Assembly (NCBI GenBank): GCA_024693775.1
Contig: JAILKL010000076.1
Coordinates: forward strand, 1 to 64,000
Origin: Pseudobutyrivibrio sp.
GTDB taxonomy: Bacteria > Bacillota > Clostridia > Lachnospirales > Lachnospiraceae
Reading direction: 5' to 3'
Length of the DNA: 64,000 nucleotides
Shown here piece by piece: positions 34,274 to 44,298 of the stretch. Each line of letters opens with the position of its first letter. The stretch's first letter is position 1. Made by a program: the position numbers and the translations under genes. The notes below the pieces were generated by a model that was not told the DNA's origin, did not search any database, and worked only from the letters and a program-made list of their open reading frames with translations.

Positions 34274-35206
34274 TTACTTTGTAAGCACCCCTGAGCCATA
34301 TACATCTGAGCATATGACATAGCTTATTCCTTCTTCTTTGCAGAAATCATCCAATGCTTTTCGAGCACCCTTATAAAAATCATTACAACAATCATGAACC
34401 ATAATATATCCTCCATGATTTAGTCTAGGATAAAAATATCTTAACCCCTCTAAAATTGGCTGATACAAATCCATATCTAAACTCACAAATGCATATGTAC
34501 ACTCTAAATCCCTTACGCTATCCGGAAACCATCCTTTTATCAGTTTACACATTTGTTTATTTGGCATTTTACCTAGAACTATCAATTCTGATGTATCCTC
34601 CCAAGCAGTCTCCGGTGATTTTGATAATGTATTGCTCTCATCATATTCAACATCTCTATCATCAAAGCCTTCAAATGTATCAATCAAATATAATTCTCTG
34701 TCGGGGAACCAATAGTTAATATGTTTTGCAAAATCACCTCTAAACACTCCAGCTTCTGCACATTGTCCTGGAACATTACGATAGTATATTTCCCTTGCAC
34801 ATCGTTCCAACATACCTCTTCTAGGGTCAATTCTTCCCCAAAAATCCACATCTTCATATATAGTCTTTTCTTTATCATCTTGACAGATACAAAAATCCAC
34901 TATCCTATTTTTATCTATTTTTTCATTATTCAATTGTATAAGAAGTTCTTTATGTGTTTCCTCCCCAAAAATTGCTAACAAAATCTTATATGCTTGATAC
35001 TTACTTGATAGCATTTCATCAAAACTAATTACTGTAGAATCCGTTTTATTATTATCTGCACGTAGTATATGGCATTGTTTTCCTGTTTGAAGAATAATAC
35101 CTTCTATCATCTTTCCTACTTCACCAAATGGAAAAATAATAAAATTATTTTCACCTTTTTTTAATTCATACATTACTTTCTTACGTACTGTATTATAAAA
35201 TTCCAT
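34274..35206 (-). CDS. TylF/MycF-type O-methyltransferase with N-terminal domain
   Basis: Residues 110-310 match the macrocin O-methyltransferase family: GQCAEAGVFRGDFAKHIN for SAM binding, LIDTFEGFDDRD, VSLDMDLYQPILEGLRYFYPRLNHGGYIMVHDC with metal-binding aspartates. Residues 15-105 resemble the shared Rossmann-like domain in degenerate form (IFPFGEVGKMIEGIIL). A sugar hydroxyl on the lipid-linked glycan or nucleotide sugar is the probable acceptor, with magnesium as cofactor. GGGATGAG precedes ATG 35206. Confidence 0.85.
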   Translation of the reverse strand: MEFYNTVRKKVMYELKKGENNFIIFPFGEVGKMIEGIILQTGKQCHILRADNNKTDSTVISFDEMLSSKYQAYKILLAIFGEETHKELLIQLNNEKIDKNRIVDFCICQDDKEKTIYEDVDFWGRIDPRRGMLERCAREIYYRNVPGQCAEAGVFRGDFAKHINYWFPDRELYLIDTFEGFDDRDVEYDESNTLSKSPETAWEDTSELIVLGKMPNKQMCKLIKGWFPDSVRDLECTYAFVSLDMDLYQPILEGLRYFYPRLNHGGYIMVHDCCNDFYKGARKALDDFCKEEGISYVICSDVYGSGVLTK

Positions 35207-35222
35207 ATCTCATCCCCTACTT

Positions 35223-36497
35223 TTATTTCCTGTATTTTAAAATATCAATACCCTCTATTACCTCTTCACTTACATTATATAGTTCAACTAAAGACTTTTT
35301 TATTTCATCAAAATACAAAATTGGTCCAATTAAAATCAAATCATATTTTTTTTGCAGAGCTTCTTTGGGCGATTCTATTTTTGTAGAAAAAATAGTCGTC
35401 GATTGTTTTTGGGGATTACTATCACAAAAATATATGTTTAAATCTTTGTAATTCGTATTTTCGAAAAACCTATTAATATTATTTCCAACACCGTAAACTA
35501 TAATATTTTTACAAGCATCAATTTTCTTCTTTTTTTCATCAATTATTACTTTTAAATCTTCAATATTTGTGTTTTTCCATTTTCGGAGATTATCAATTGA
35601 TGAGTGATTATCATAAAAATACATCCATATTGCTGCTTCCCATAATAAATCCAAAGCTTGGGTTAACGCCTCGTCTGTGCAATAACCCCTTTTTTTATTT
35701 TGTGCATATACTTTTTTATATAAATCAAGAGTTTCGATTATTGTATACGGATTATTACGTGTCTCATTAATTCCAAATTCATTCATAATGCAAAAATCTG
35801 AGTAGTTACTTGTTTCAACCTCAAAATACTTTTTTATGTATTTACGTCGTAAAGTAATTGCATAAAACTTGGCTTTCTTCTCGGATGATGAATTGTTATT
35901 GCTAATATAATAATCTAGTAAAACTTCATCCAAATTTGCATACTTTGCCTTCAAACAGTTTCTAAGCCATAATTCATAATCTTCGGTAACTGCAGACTCA
36001 TCATACATATTATCTTGAAAAAAACTTCTTTTAGCCATAATAGTCGGATGCGCTAGTGGATCCATAAAAGGCATCAGCGCTTTTATTGTCTCTGAATCTC
36101 CTGGAAATGATGAACACCATTCTTCAGTATCCCTAATATATCTAATATTGGTTCCACATAAGGCAATTTCTGAATTCTCTTCAAGAAACTCTATTTGTTT
36201 TTCAAAGCGTTCAGGATATGAATAATCATCTGCATCCATACGCGCGATATAATTGCCTGATGCTTTTTTTAGTCCTACATTCAGTCCATTCGCTATTCCA
36301 AGAGGTTCCCCTTGTTCTACTAGGATTATTCCTTGTCTTTCTCTTTTGTAACTATTTAAAATATCTAAAGTATTGTCAGTGCTTCCCCCGTCAACAATTA
36401 TGATTTCAAATTTTCTATATGTTTGGTTTATAATGCTATCTAAAGCTCTTTTTATTGTTTTTCCGGAATTGTAAGTTGGAAGAATTACCGAAATCAT
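35223..36497 (-). CDS. GT2 glycosyltransferase with C-terminal Rossmann-like domain
   Basis: ILPTYNSGKTIKRALDSIINQ, VDGGSTDNTLDIL and ARMDADDYSYPERFEKQIEFLEEN are clear GT2 motifs, with the DxD site near residue 90. A central helical region follows. Residues 330-424 (KNIIVYGVGNNINRFF, IYFCDSNPQKQ) form the shared add-on domain, with a weakened glycine motif. The GT2 half is close in sequence style to the first half of the protein at 37968-39998. Length 424 residues. Confidence 0.84.
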   Translation of the reverse strand: MISVILPTYNSGKTIKRALDSIINQTYRKFEIIIVDGGSTDNTLDILNSYKRERQGIILVEQGEPLGIANGLNVGLKKASGNYIARMDADDYSYPERFEKQIEFLEENSEIALCGTNIRYIRDTEEWCSSFPGDSETIKALMPFMDPLAHPTIMAKRSFFQDNMYDESAVTEDYELWLRNCLKAKYANLDEVLLDYYISNNNSSSEKKAKFYAITLRRKYIKKYFEVETSNYSDFCIMNEFGINETRNNPYTIIETLDLYKKVYAQNKKRGYCTDEALTQALDLLWEAAIWMYFYDNHSSIDNLRKWKNTNIEDLKVIIDEKKKKIDACKNIIVYGVGNNINRFFENTNYKDLNIYFCDSNPQKQSTTIFSTKIESPKEALQKKYDLILIGPILYFDEIKKSLVELYNVSEEVIEGIDILKYRK

Positions 36498-36528
36498 CTT
36501 TTACCTCTACTTATTAATCAAAGTATTA

Positions 36529-37950
36529 TCAAATAATATCAATTACAGACAATATTTTCTTTTCAGTAATATTTCTTAATTTGGGAGCTATTTCAGTATA
36601 ATCATAAAAAATTGAAACAATAATTGCGTCCCCTTCTTTAGGAGCATCCTCTGGAGAATAAACTGGTATTTTTGCTTCTATTTCTTTATAGCGTTTATCC
36701 ATCAACGCAACGACTTCAATTCCAGCATCATTCAAAATGTCATATATTAATTGTCCAATTCCTCCGTAACCATAAATAACAACTTTATCAATTTTTAGGC
36801 TTTTCAATTTGTATTTAATTTCTTTAGTTACTTCATTATATTCATCTATATTAATCTCATTCTCCATTCCGTATCTTTTTTTCATAAGCGCATTTAAGTA
36901 TGTTTTTTTTGCACTTGTTAATGGATTGTGAAATTCAGAACATTTATGAGAAAACACTTCTTTTATAGATGGGGTCAACCAGTGACTTCCATCTGTGCAT
37001 TTTCTATCTCGAAACTCCCCAAAAACAACATTTGGATTATAACTTTCATTGCAGGCTCCAGCTAAAACCTGTAAGAAAAATCCACAAAAACAATAAGGAA
37101 ACGGGCAAGCCTTTGCCATTGGTGCAAATCTAATAGGTTCTTCAGTATTTTCAAACATGTTAGTTATTTTTTTATTTCCCGGGCAAGCAAAAAATACCCC
37201 CGTAGCCATTTCTAAGCTACCTGTATATACTCCAGCATGACAAAATTCATCGTTATGTGGTAATACATAATCTGTATATTGATAATCAAATAGTGGGGAT
37301 TTAAACTCATCCCATGTTTCAAAAAACTCCTCTTCAGATAAACATGTTTCAAATTTCGGAAATTCTCCCAGTTTTGTTTCAGACCTTCCAGCTAATACAT
37401 GCGGAAGTGCACCAAATTCTTTCTCTGTCCATGCCTTTAATTCTTCTAATTCAGATAGCACCCCATCGTTTGATACTATTTCGATTGAAAAGGCAATACC
37501 ATTCTTTTTTAATGCATTAATATTACTAGCATAGGTATTTAATAGATTCCTCCTTTTTAATTCCTGATAATGAAAAGAAGCCTTAAAAAAAAGGCGATCT
37601 CTGTATTCTTGTTTTAATCTAATAAATTTTTCAATCTCCTTAGTAACCGTACAATTGCTAATAATCGCAATATAATGCCCATTTCTCAATAAGCCTTCAC
37701 AAATTTCAAATATATCTGGACATAATAATGTTTCGCCACTTCCAGAGATATTAAACATACAAACACCACCCAATCGTTCAACTGTAAGAGCTGATATCAT
37801 ATGTTCTACAGAATATTTAAATAAACTATCCCGCTTCTTTATATCTAGAATATCTTCATCACCGTGTTGCCTTATATAACAATAATCACATCTTAAATTG
37901 CATCCTAGTGTTGGTACATTTGTATTAATGAATCTATATATGCCATTCAT
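36529..37950 (-). CDS. Radical SAM protein with C-terminal Rossmann-like domain
   Basis: The N-terminal radical SAM core has TLGCNLRCDYCYIRQ (CxxxCxxC binding the 4Fe-4S cluster, residues about 17-24) and FNISGSGETLLCPD. A cysteine-rich middle (about 230-330: CHAGVYTG, FFACPGNKK, KACPFPYCFCGFFLQVLAGAC) could hold auxiliary clusters, as in SPASM-like proteins. The last 90 residues (KVVIYGYGGIGQLIYDIL) are the shared domain. The start is ATG 37950 because AGGGGG lies six bases upstream; an opening 36 bases earlier would overlap its neighbour. What it modifies is unknown; sugar or peptide are both possible. Confidence 0.8.
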   Translation of the reverse strand: MNGIYRFINTNVPTLGCNLRCDYCYIRQHGDEDILDIKKRDSLFKYSVEHMISALTVERLGGVCMFNISGSGETLLCPDIFEICEGLLRNGHYIAIISNCTVTKEIEKFIRLKQEYRDRLFFKASFHYQELKRRNLLNTYASNINALKKNGIAFSIEIVSNDGVLSELEELKAWTEKEFGALPHVLAGRSETKLGEFPKFETCLSEEEFFETWDEFKSPLFDYQYTDYVLPHNDEFCHAGVYTGSLEMATGVFFACPGNKKITNMFENTEEPIRFAPMAKACPFPYCFCGFFLQVLAGACNESYNPNVVFGEFRDRKCTDGSHWLTPSIKEVFSHKCSEFHNPLTSAKKTYLNALMKKRYGMENEINIDEYNEVTKEIKYKLKSLKIDKVVIYGYGGIGQLIYDILNDAGIEVVALMDKRYKEIEAKIPVYSPEDAPKEGDAIIVSIFYDYTEIAPKLRNITEKKILSVIDII

Positions 37951-37967
37951 ATAATACCCCCTAATAA

Positions 37968-39998
37968 TTAACCACTTATCAACCAATTAATTCCTTGGAT
38001 TAAACTGTCAAATTTATCTTTATATTGTAAATAAGAATAGTCCGGTTGTTTTAATTCTATAACTTCATTTATTGCCTTATCTATATCTTTCAATCCACTA
38101 ACATATTTAACATTTTTCACATCTCTAACCCACTCATAAGTTGCTTTAATTTTATGATTGCAATTATCTAAAGCAATACAAGGAGTATTTGTTATTACTG
38201 AAAAAAGCATCCCATGTAATCTATCTGTAATAACAATTTTAGCTTCAGAAAAATCATTTAATATATTACTAATTAGATCCGCTCTATCATCAGGATTATA
38301 ATATCCTATGATGCTTGTAGATACTTGTTTGATGTTATTAGAATATTTATATGCGATTCCTTCTATATATTTCTTGTCCTCTAATGAAAGCACTGATTCC
38401 TTGTCATCTTTCAAGCATATCAAAGCATTTGTCCGATTTTTCCCAGCAAAACTATCATACCAATTACAACTTAGAACCATATCTGGAACAAGTATTATTT
38501 TGTCCACGTTGTAATTTGATTCCATAATTTTTTTTGTAATAACATCTCTTGCACATAAAATCATTTTCCCTTTATGAGCCTCATAAACTTTTTTTGTAAT
38601 TTCTTTTTCTATATTCCATTGTTCTTCGTTTTCCCAAAATACTGTTTGTGGAAGTATACATATTGGATTATTAGGGAAAAATTCAACCACCTCTCTGGCC
38701 TGCTTTTCAGCATCAAACCATAAAGAACCCAAAAATCCTCCACCAGTTATTAATATTAAATCCTCTGGTTTTACACATTTTTTCACAGTTTTAATAACTG
38801 ATCTATAGCAATTACAAGGAACCTCTACTATTTTTTTATTAAAATAGCTTTCAAAAAATCTTCGTTCGGCTTCTGCAATTGCATGATCCCCAATATTCCC
38901 ATAATCTGCAGCGCAAAATAACCAAATTGTGTTGTTAGTTGTTTCTTTATAAGTACGTATATAGCTATTTCTTCTATTATCATAATTTATGATGCTATCA
39001 GGTAAATCGATAGATTCTTTGAGTCTTTTCCTTAAATCCTGAATTTCTTCTATATTAATATCTTTCCAATCTCTATATAACGTTTCTACATTCTGGTATG
39101 GTCTTATTATCCATTTTGATAACTCCCATTGTTTATTTAGCACCTTTTCTAACGTTTTATTCTCAAACAATTTCTTTTCTTCATTTATTTCCCAAATAGT
39201 TTCAAATAGCTCCTTGCTTTCAATTAGAAAACCATAAGGATCATCTGGCAACTCATCATAATAACGCCAACCAAAGTGTGAGTTTGACCAATTTGATGTA
39301 TCTATACCTAATTCTTTAAGTATTGCGCGTCTAGATATATCCTCACTACTTTTTCTAGTTATTTCAAAATTAGTGTAACTTGCTGTCAACCCATTTTCAT
39401 AATAATCCACTAAAACTTCTGGAATTATTGCCATTTTTACTTTTGAAATCAATTCTGAAAATAAAGCATAATCTTCTGCCTTTTCTATTGGATATTTCCA
39501 ATTGTAGGCATCAGATCTAAGCATTACAGTTGGATGTCCCAAACATGTTTCAAATAACATGTTTGCACGTATTTCCTCTGAGTCTGGTATACTATTTACA
39601 TACTTAATCTCAGGCTTTTTCCCCTCCTTATAAATATTCATATTAGAAGCCACTAGACCAACATCTGCGTGATTTTCTAGATAAACAACTTGTTTTTCTA
39701 ATCTATCAAAATGGCTAAAATCATCAGCATCCATTCTAGCAATATATTTTGAATGGCATCTTTCCAATCCAGCATTCAAAGCCCCTGCTATATTTCTTTC
39801 GTTTTTGTTAATAACAATCTTTATTCGTTTATCATTTTTTAAATACGCATTACAGACTTCATAAGTTGTTATATCCCCCTCTTCAAGAATAATAATAATA
39901 TCAAAATCTTGAAACGATTGGTTTAACATTGATTCAATCGCTCTTTTAATAGTTTTTTCAGCATGAAAAGCAGGCATTAACCATGATACTGTAGGCAT
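37968..39998 (-). CDS. GT2 glycosyltransferase fused to polysaccharide pyruvyltransferase
   Basis: Residues 1-230 are a GT2 domain (LMPAFHAEKTIKRAIESMLNQ, ARMDADDFSHFDRLEKQ). Residues 365-670 match the polysaccharide pyruvyltransferase family (CAADYGNIGDHAIAEAERRFF, LITGGGFLGSLWF, LCARDVITKKIM, VITDRLHGMLFSVITNTPCIALDN). One protein may therefore add a sugar and then a pyruvate ketal from phosphoenolpyruvate. At 676 residues it is the longest of the transferases. Its ATG overlaps the upstream stop (TAATG), with AGGAGG before it. Confidence 0.88.
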   Translation of the reverse strand: MPTVSWLMPAFHAEKTIKRAIESMLNQSFQDFDIIIILEEGDITTYEVCNAYLKNDKRIKIVINKNERNIAGALNAGLERCHSKYIARMDADDFSHFDRLEKQVVYLENHADVGLVASNMNIYKEGKKPEIKYVNSIPDSEEIRANMLFETCLGHPTVMLRSDAYNWKYPIEKAEDYALFSELISKVKMAIIPEVLVDYYENGLTASYTNFEITRKSSEDISRRAILKELGIDTSNWSNSHFGWRYYDELPDDPYGFLIESKELFETIWEINEEKKLFENKTLEKVLNKQWELSKWIIRPYQNVETLYRDWKDINIEEIQDLRKRLKESIDLPDSIINYDNRRNSYIRTYKETTNNTIWLFCAADYGNIGDHAIAEAERRFFESYFNKKIVEVPCNCYRSVIKTVKKCVKPEDLILITGGGFLGSLWFDAEKQAREVVEFFPNNPICILPQTVFWENEEQWNIEKEITKKVYEAHKGKMILCARDVITKKIMESNYNVDKIILVPDMVLSCNWYDSFAGKNRTNALICLKDDKESVLSLEDKKYIEGIAYKYSNNIKQVSTSIIGYYNPDDRADLISNILNDFSEAKIVITDRLHGMLFSVITNTPCIALDNCNHKIKATYEWVRDVKNVKYVSGLKDIDKAINEVIELKQPDYSYLQYKDKFDSLIQGINWLISG

Positions 39999-41299
39999 TA
40001 TAGTAACCTCCTATAATTCTCTATTATTTCTGGTAAATACATTTCATATTTTTTATATTTAATAGCTTGCTCAACTATCCTATAATTAATAAATACTTCA
40101 TATCCCATTTCCCTTAGGTTACTCATTACCTGCCCCATTATAAACCTGTTTTCAATCATGATTGCTATGGGAATCTGCTTATCATCTAATTCGTGTGGCT
40201 TTGTATATAAGATTCCATCAACAATCTCTTGCGATTCAAATTTTAAATCCCATATTTCTTCTATACGAATGCCAAACTTCATTAACCATTCTTTATATTC
40301 TTTCCCTCTTTCTCCATATCCATATAATATTATTCTTTTTTGCTCAGCTATCATTTCCCAATAGTTTTTTGCACGTGGATGAAGAGTCGTATATTCACTA
40401 TAATATACATCTTCATTATTTATTACTTTGTATATCTCTTGTCGAATCATATCTAACTCATCTTTCTGAGTTGGATATGCTGCCATTAAATCTGTATAAT
40501 CAAGTATTAAACAATTTAAATAATCCGAGAAAAACAAAGTATACATTTCTGTATCATTGTTTTTTAACCAAAAATTCATCGCATTATTTTTTGCAAAAAA
40601 TCTATCTACACGCATCATTTTCGGTTTTTGATGAAGAAGACTATCCTCTCTTTGATAATAGAAATATAACGTATCATCGATAATTGCTATATTTTTTTCT
40701 TTTGCAGCATATATTATTCTTGGAGTAAACCAAGAGTCCTCAGCAAATCTTATATTTCCAAAACGTATTTCTTTAAACAAAGATTTATGATAAATATTAC
40801 ACCATACTCCAAACGGAGTATGGCCATTATCTGATTTACTAAAGACCTCAAAAAAATATTCTTTCCAACTGTATAATCGCACTTTTTCTTTTTCAAAGGA
40901 TAATCTCTTCGTGATTTCCTCTGTATTGAATACTTTTTTATATCGACACTGCGCAGTTAAACAACCTGTACTTTCCACCGTTTTTAACAATATTTCTACG
41001 TATTGAGGATGAACATAATCATCGCTATCTACAAATACTATCCACTCTCCGTTGGCAGAGTCTATCCCTTTATCCCTTGCTAATCCCAAACATTTTTCTT
41101 CTAAGAACAATACTTTTATTCTTCTATCTTTATTTTGATAGAATTTACATATATTTAGACAATCATCATCTGATTCTTGATAAATTAGCAATATTTCTAA
41201 ATCTTTGTACGTTTGATTTATCACTGATTCCAAACAGCGTGCTAAATATTTTTCTACCTTGTAAACTGGAATTATTACACTAACTAAAGGCACAATCAT
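39998..41299 (-). CDS. GT2 glycosyltransferase with C-terminal Rossmann-like domain
   Basis: VIIPVYKVEKYLARCLESVINQTYKDLEI and VFVDSDDYVHPQYVEILL give the GT-A fold and DxD-type site (about 90). The inner part (AEDSWFTPRIIYAAKEKN) is nearly shared with the next protein, a sign of tandem duplication. The C-terminal domain begins KRIILYGYGERGKEYKEWL (about 322) and has lost the usual DND motif. Length 433. It overlaps both neighbours by 1-4 nt. Confidence 0.85.
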   Translation of the reverse strand: MIVPLVSVIIPVYKVEKYLARCLESVINQTYKDLEILLIYQESDDDCLNICKFYQNKDRRIKVLFLEEKCLGLARDKGIDSANGEWIVFVDSDDYVHPQYVEILLKTVESTGCLTAQCRYKKVFNTEEITKRLSFEKEKVRLYSWKEYFFEVFSKSDNGHTPFGVWCNIYHKSLFKEIRFGNIRFAEDSWFTPRIIYAAKEKNIAIIDDTLYFYYQREDSLLHQKPKMMRVDRFFAKNNAMNFWLKNNDTEMYTLFFSDYLNCLILDYTDLMAAYPTQKDELDMIRQEIYKVINNEDVYYSEYTTLHPRAKNYWEMIAEQKRIILYGYGERGKEYKEWLMKFGIRIEEIWDLKFESQEIVDGILYTKPHELDDKQIPIAIMIENRFIMGQVMSNLREMGYEVFINYRIVEQAIKYKKYEMYLPEIIENYRRLL

Positions 41300-42567
41300 A
41301 TTCCTCTTAAATAATCTTCAACAATGAATGGTAAAAATCTTTCAAATTTTCCGTATTTTAGAGCTGTTTCAAGTTGAATGTATGATACTGTTTTACAGGT
41401 TGGACAATAGTTTCTTAAATCTTTTTCTACTTGTCTTGCTACCTTTTTATCTTGAACTGCAATAAGAAATGTGACATCTTCATCTTGCAACTTATGGGGT
41501 TGCACTATATCAAGCCCTAAGCTTCTGCCATTAATATCCCATACAGAGTAAATATCCACTTCTAATCGTTTCAACCATTTATTGATATTTTGTCCGATAT
41601 TTCCAAAACCATATTGAATTATTTTTGATGAATTACATAACAAATCCCATATTTCAGCTGCTCCAGGACGTAAGATAATCTCTCCATTACAATGTTTTTT
41701 AGCTTCAGGAAGCAGCTTTTCTATTATTATTTTTTGTTGAATCAATTTTTTTTCTGCCTGGTCATCATAAAAAACAATATCCAAATAATCTAATAATAAA
41801 CATGTATAATAATCATTAAAGAAAATATTATATAAGTCTATCTCCCCATTTTCTTTCCAATAATCCATAGTCTTTTGTTTAGCAAGGATTCTATCATATA
41901 ATTTCCACCCCTTTGAATTATGTCTTAAACTATCTTCTCTTTGCCTATAACAATATAGTCTGGGTTTTTCTACCCATAATATTTTGTTTTCTTTTCCAGC
42001 ATAAGTAACTCTCGGAGTAAACCAAGAATCTTCTGCAAATTTTATGTCACCAAATTCAGTTTTTTCTATAAGGTGTTTTGCATACAGATTTCCAGTGCAC
42101 TTAAATGGTGATATTATCTCATCATCTTCAATGAATGCTTTAAAAAAATAATCATTTATCGTGTTTAAACTAACAGTCACTTCCTCTTCTTTATCGTTTT
42201 CTTTATTTAGCGTATAAGTAAACGAAGATACTACTATATCTGTATCATATTCTTTTGCACATCCAACCAATATCTCTATGCAATTATTCGTTATCAAATC
42301 ATCTGCATCTACAAATACAATCCAATCTCCTTTTGCAAATTTCACGCCACAGTCTCTGGCGCATCCTAATCCTTGTTTTAATTCATCGACCAAAATTATA
42401 TTGTTATTACTTTGGGCATAATAATCACAAATATCTCTACTTTTATCTGTCGAATTATTATTAACTAATATAATTTCTATATCGTTATATGTTTGTGTTA
42501 ATAGCGATTCTATACAATCACCCACATATCGCTCTACATTATAAACAGGTACAATTATACTAACCAT
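41296..42567 (-). CDS. GT2 glycosyltransferase with C-terminal Rossmann-like domain
   Basis: IIVPVYNVERYVGDCIESLLTQ, ILVNNNSTDKSRDICDYYAQ and VFVDADDLITNNCIEILV form the GT2 domain. AEDSWFTPRVTYAGKENK and YCYRQREDSLRHN match the neighbour at 39998-41299, so this is a tandem paralogue. The end domain starts SKIIQYGFGNIGQNINKWL (about 315). Both proteins have a long linker where the C-terminal part may sense or bind a ligand. ATG 42567 overlaps the upstream gene end by 8 nt. Confidence 0.85.
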   Translation of the reverse strand: MVSIIVPVYNVERYVGDCIESLLTQTYNDIEIILVNNNSTDKSRDICDYYAQSNNNIILVDELKQGLGCARDCGVKFAKGDWIVFVDADDLITNNCIEILVGCAKEYDTDIVVSSFTYTLNKENDKEEEVTVSLNTINDYFFKAFIEDDEIISPFKCTGNLYAKHLIEKTEFGDIKFAEDSWFTPRVTYAGKENKILWVEKPRLYCYRQREDSLRHNSKGWKLYDRILAKQKTMDYWKENGEIDLYNIFFNDYYTCLLLDYLDIVFYDDQAEKKLIQQKIIIEKLLPEAKKHCNGEIILRPGAAEIWDLLCNSSKIIQYGFGNIGQNINKWLKRLEVDIYSVWDINGRSLGLDIVQPHKLQDEDVTFLIAVQDKKVARQVEKDLRNYCPTCKTVSYIQLETALKYGKFERFLPFIVEDYLRGI

Positions 42568-44212
42568 CTACTCCACCTATGTTATAAAGCACTTCTCTAT
42601 ATCCTTTTAAAAATTCTTTGTTATTAAACTTCTTCTCCACAACTTCTTTATTTTGTTTTTTCATTACCTCTAATCTATCGGCGCTCCACTTACCGTTTTC
42701 TAATAGCAACTCCAAATCAAGTGTCATTTTATTTTCATTAACCAAAATTCCATTGTTGTATGAACATAGTTCAACGTTCCCCCCTAGATTTGTTAATAAC
42801 GGTACGCACTCATAAGACATTGCTTGTAAAATTGATAAGTCAAATACGCTTACTCTATGCATCATTATATAAAAATCAGCTCTTCTAAATAATTCAAAAA
42901 TATTATCTTGATTGTCAAAGCGCTGCTTGTACCACACATAATCGCTCGGAACTAAATATTTATTTATGTTAGCTTCTACTTCATCATGCATTTCTCCATT
43001 TCCAACTAATATCCATTTAACTGAGCACCCAGTAATATTCTTAAAATCTTTTAAAATTTTCGGTATTCTTTCAACACCTTTGTTTTTGTATAAAAAAGTC
43101 GCTGATACAAATAGCACATCTTCTTTATTGATTTTATCCATCTCTATCACAAAATCTTTATCTGGATGTATTGTGTCCTTCTGCTCGTACCCATTATAAG
43201 CAATATGAAAATCCCTATCTTTTGCTGCAAGAAGCATTCCTTCACTAGCGGTTCTTAAGAATCCTTCTTTTGCCCCAACAGAAGGAAAAATCCAATTTTT
43301 AATGCATCTAAGTTGCTCTTCCTGCATTTGATTGTAGGAATCTACTAACTCAGGATTCTGTTTTCCCAATTCACTACTCATTGCGCCTTGTACGTGATTT
43401 ACAGCAATTACTCTTTTAAAATTTGGAAATGTATAAATAAATGCTTGTATCATATATGGATCTTGCAACAAAAATACATCGTTCTCATTCAAATCAAAAA
43501 GAACTTCCATTTTTTTTAGAAAATCACATGTTGAAAGTATAAACAAACATGTAGCAATCGCGTTTCCAGATATAACGTCGTTACAAACTATTGCATCTAC
43601 AGCCATTCCGTTAAATATATTATTCTTTTGTTTATTATCTATTTTTAAATTATAATCATAGGGTATCTTTAATGTGCTAGGGCAAATTGTGAAAAAATTT
43701 TCTATTAATCCATATTGCTCATTTGCCAAATATAAATTCCTCAAGCAGGCACAAGGCCCTCCAGTTGCATCAAAATCCACGGGAGCCGCCAAATTGAAGA
43801 ATCTTATATGATTCGAATTATATTTTTGACTCGTGGTTTCTATTAATTGATTAATTGTATTATCCCATTTAGTCTCTAATCTTATAGCGCTTTTAGCTAA
43901 AGAATATAATTGAAGAGGTTTTTTATATTCATAAAGAGAATATCCTCCTTGATATTGTGCCAATGCATATATTACCTGTTTGCATCCAAGACTAATCAAC
44001 GAATCATATCCGCTTTCCAAATCATTCAATAATACTATTATTGGATTTTTATTTATTAGTTTTTTTTCAGGGGCACATACCGGTACGCCAAAAACATATG
44101 ATCCTTGCTTTTCTTCTGACATGTCAAAAATATATTCTACTGTAAATTGTTCTTTGATGATTGGAAGAAACCAAGAACAATATGTCCCTGCTCCATAAAC
44201 TGACCACTTCAT
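42560..44212 (-). CDS. GT4-like glycosyltransferase with N-terminal Rossmann-like domain
   Basis: Residues 1-90 (MKWSVYGAGTYCSWFLPII, YIFDMSEEKQGSYVFGVPV) are the shared domain at the N-terminus. Residues 120-545 are a GT-B enzyme with LAAPVDFDATGGPCACLRNLYLANE, FVSATFLYKNKGVERIPKIL, VWYKQRFDNQDNIFELFRRADFYIMMHRVSVFDLSILQAMSYECVPLLTN. The asparagine-rich insert around 195-230 is unusual. Length 550. A weak promoter-like TATAAT sits upstream in the 44213-44298 gap, which otherwise shows nothing. Confidence 0.8.
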   Translation of the reverse strand: MKWSVYGAGTYCSWFLPIIKEQFTVEYIFDMSEEKQGSYVFGVPVCAPEKKLINKNPIIVLLNDLESGYDSLISLGCKQVIYALAQYQGGYSLYEYKKPLQLYSLAKSAIRLETKWDNTINQLIETTSQKYNSNHIRFFNLAAPVDFDATGGPCACLRNLYLANEQYGLIENFFTICPSTLKIPYDYNLKIDNKQKNNIFNGMAVDAIVCNDVISGNAIATCLFILSTCDFLKKMEVLFDLNENDVFLLQDPYMIQAFIYTFPNFKRVIAVNHVQGAMSSELGKQNPELVDSYNQMQEEQLRCIKNWIFPSVGAKEGFLRTASEGMLLAAKDRDFHIAYNGYEQKDTIHPDKDFVIEMDKINKEDVLFVSATFLYKNKGVERIPKILKDFKNITGCSVKWILVGNGEMHDEVEANINKYLVPSDYVWYKQRFDNQDNIFELFRRADFYIMMHRVSVFDLSILQAMSYECVPLLTNLGGNVELCSYNNGILVNENKMTLDLELLLENGKWSADRLEVMKKQNKEVVEKKFNNKEFLKGYREVLYNIGGVDG

Positions 44213-44298
44213 GAGAATACCCCCTTTTTAATTTTTACCAATTATATAATCAAGTTTTAACGGCATTCATACTCTCGCTGTTTGTAAAATTAACTTAG

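Noticed and set aside
40162..40683. 173-residue plus-strand frame in the glycosyltransferase island
   Set aside because: It lies opposite a GT2 gene with clear motifs and is leucine/serine/histidine-rich as expected for an antisense shadow of AT-rich DNA.
44213..44298. Promoter for the 42560-44212 gene (TATAAT with a poor -35)
   Set aside because: TATAAT alone is common in such AT-rich DNA and no -35 element is found at the right distance.
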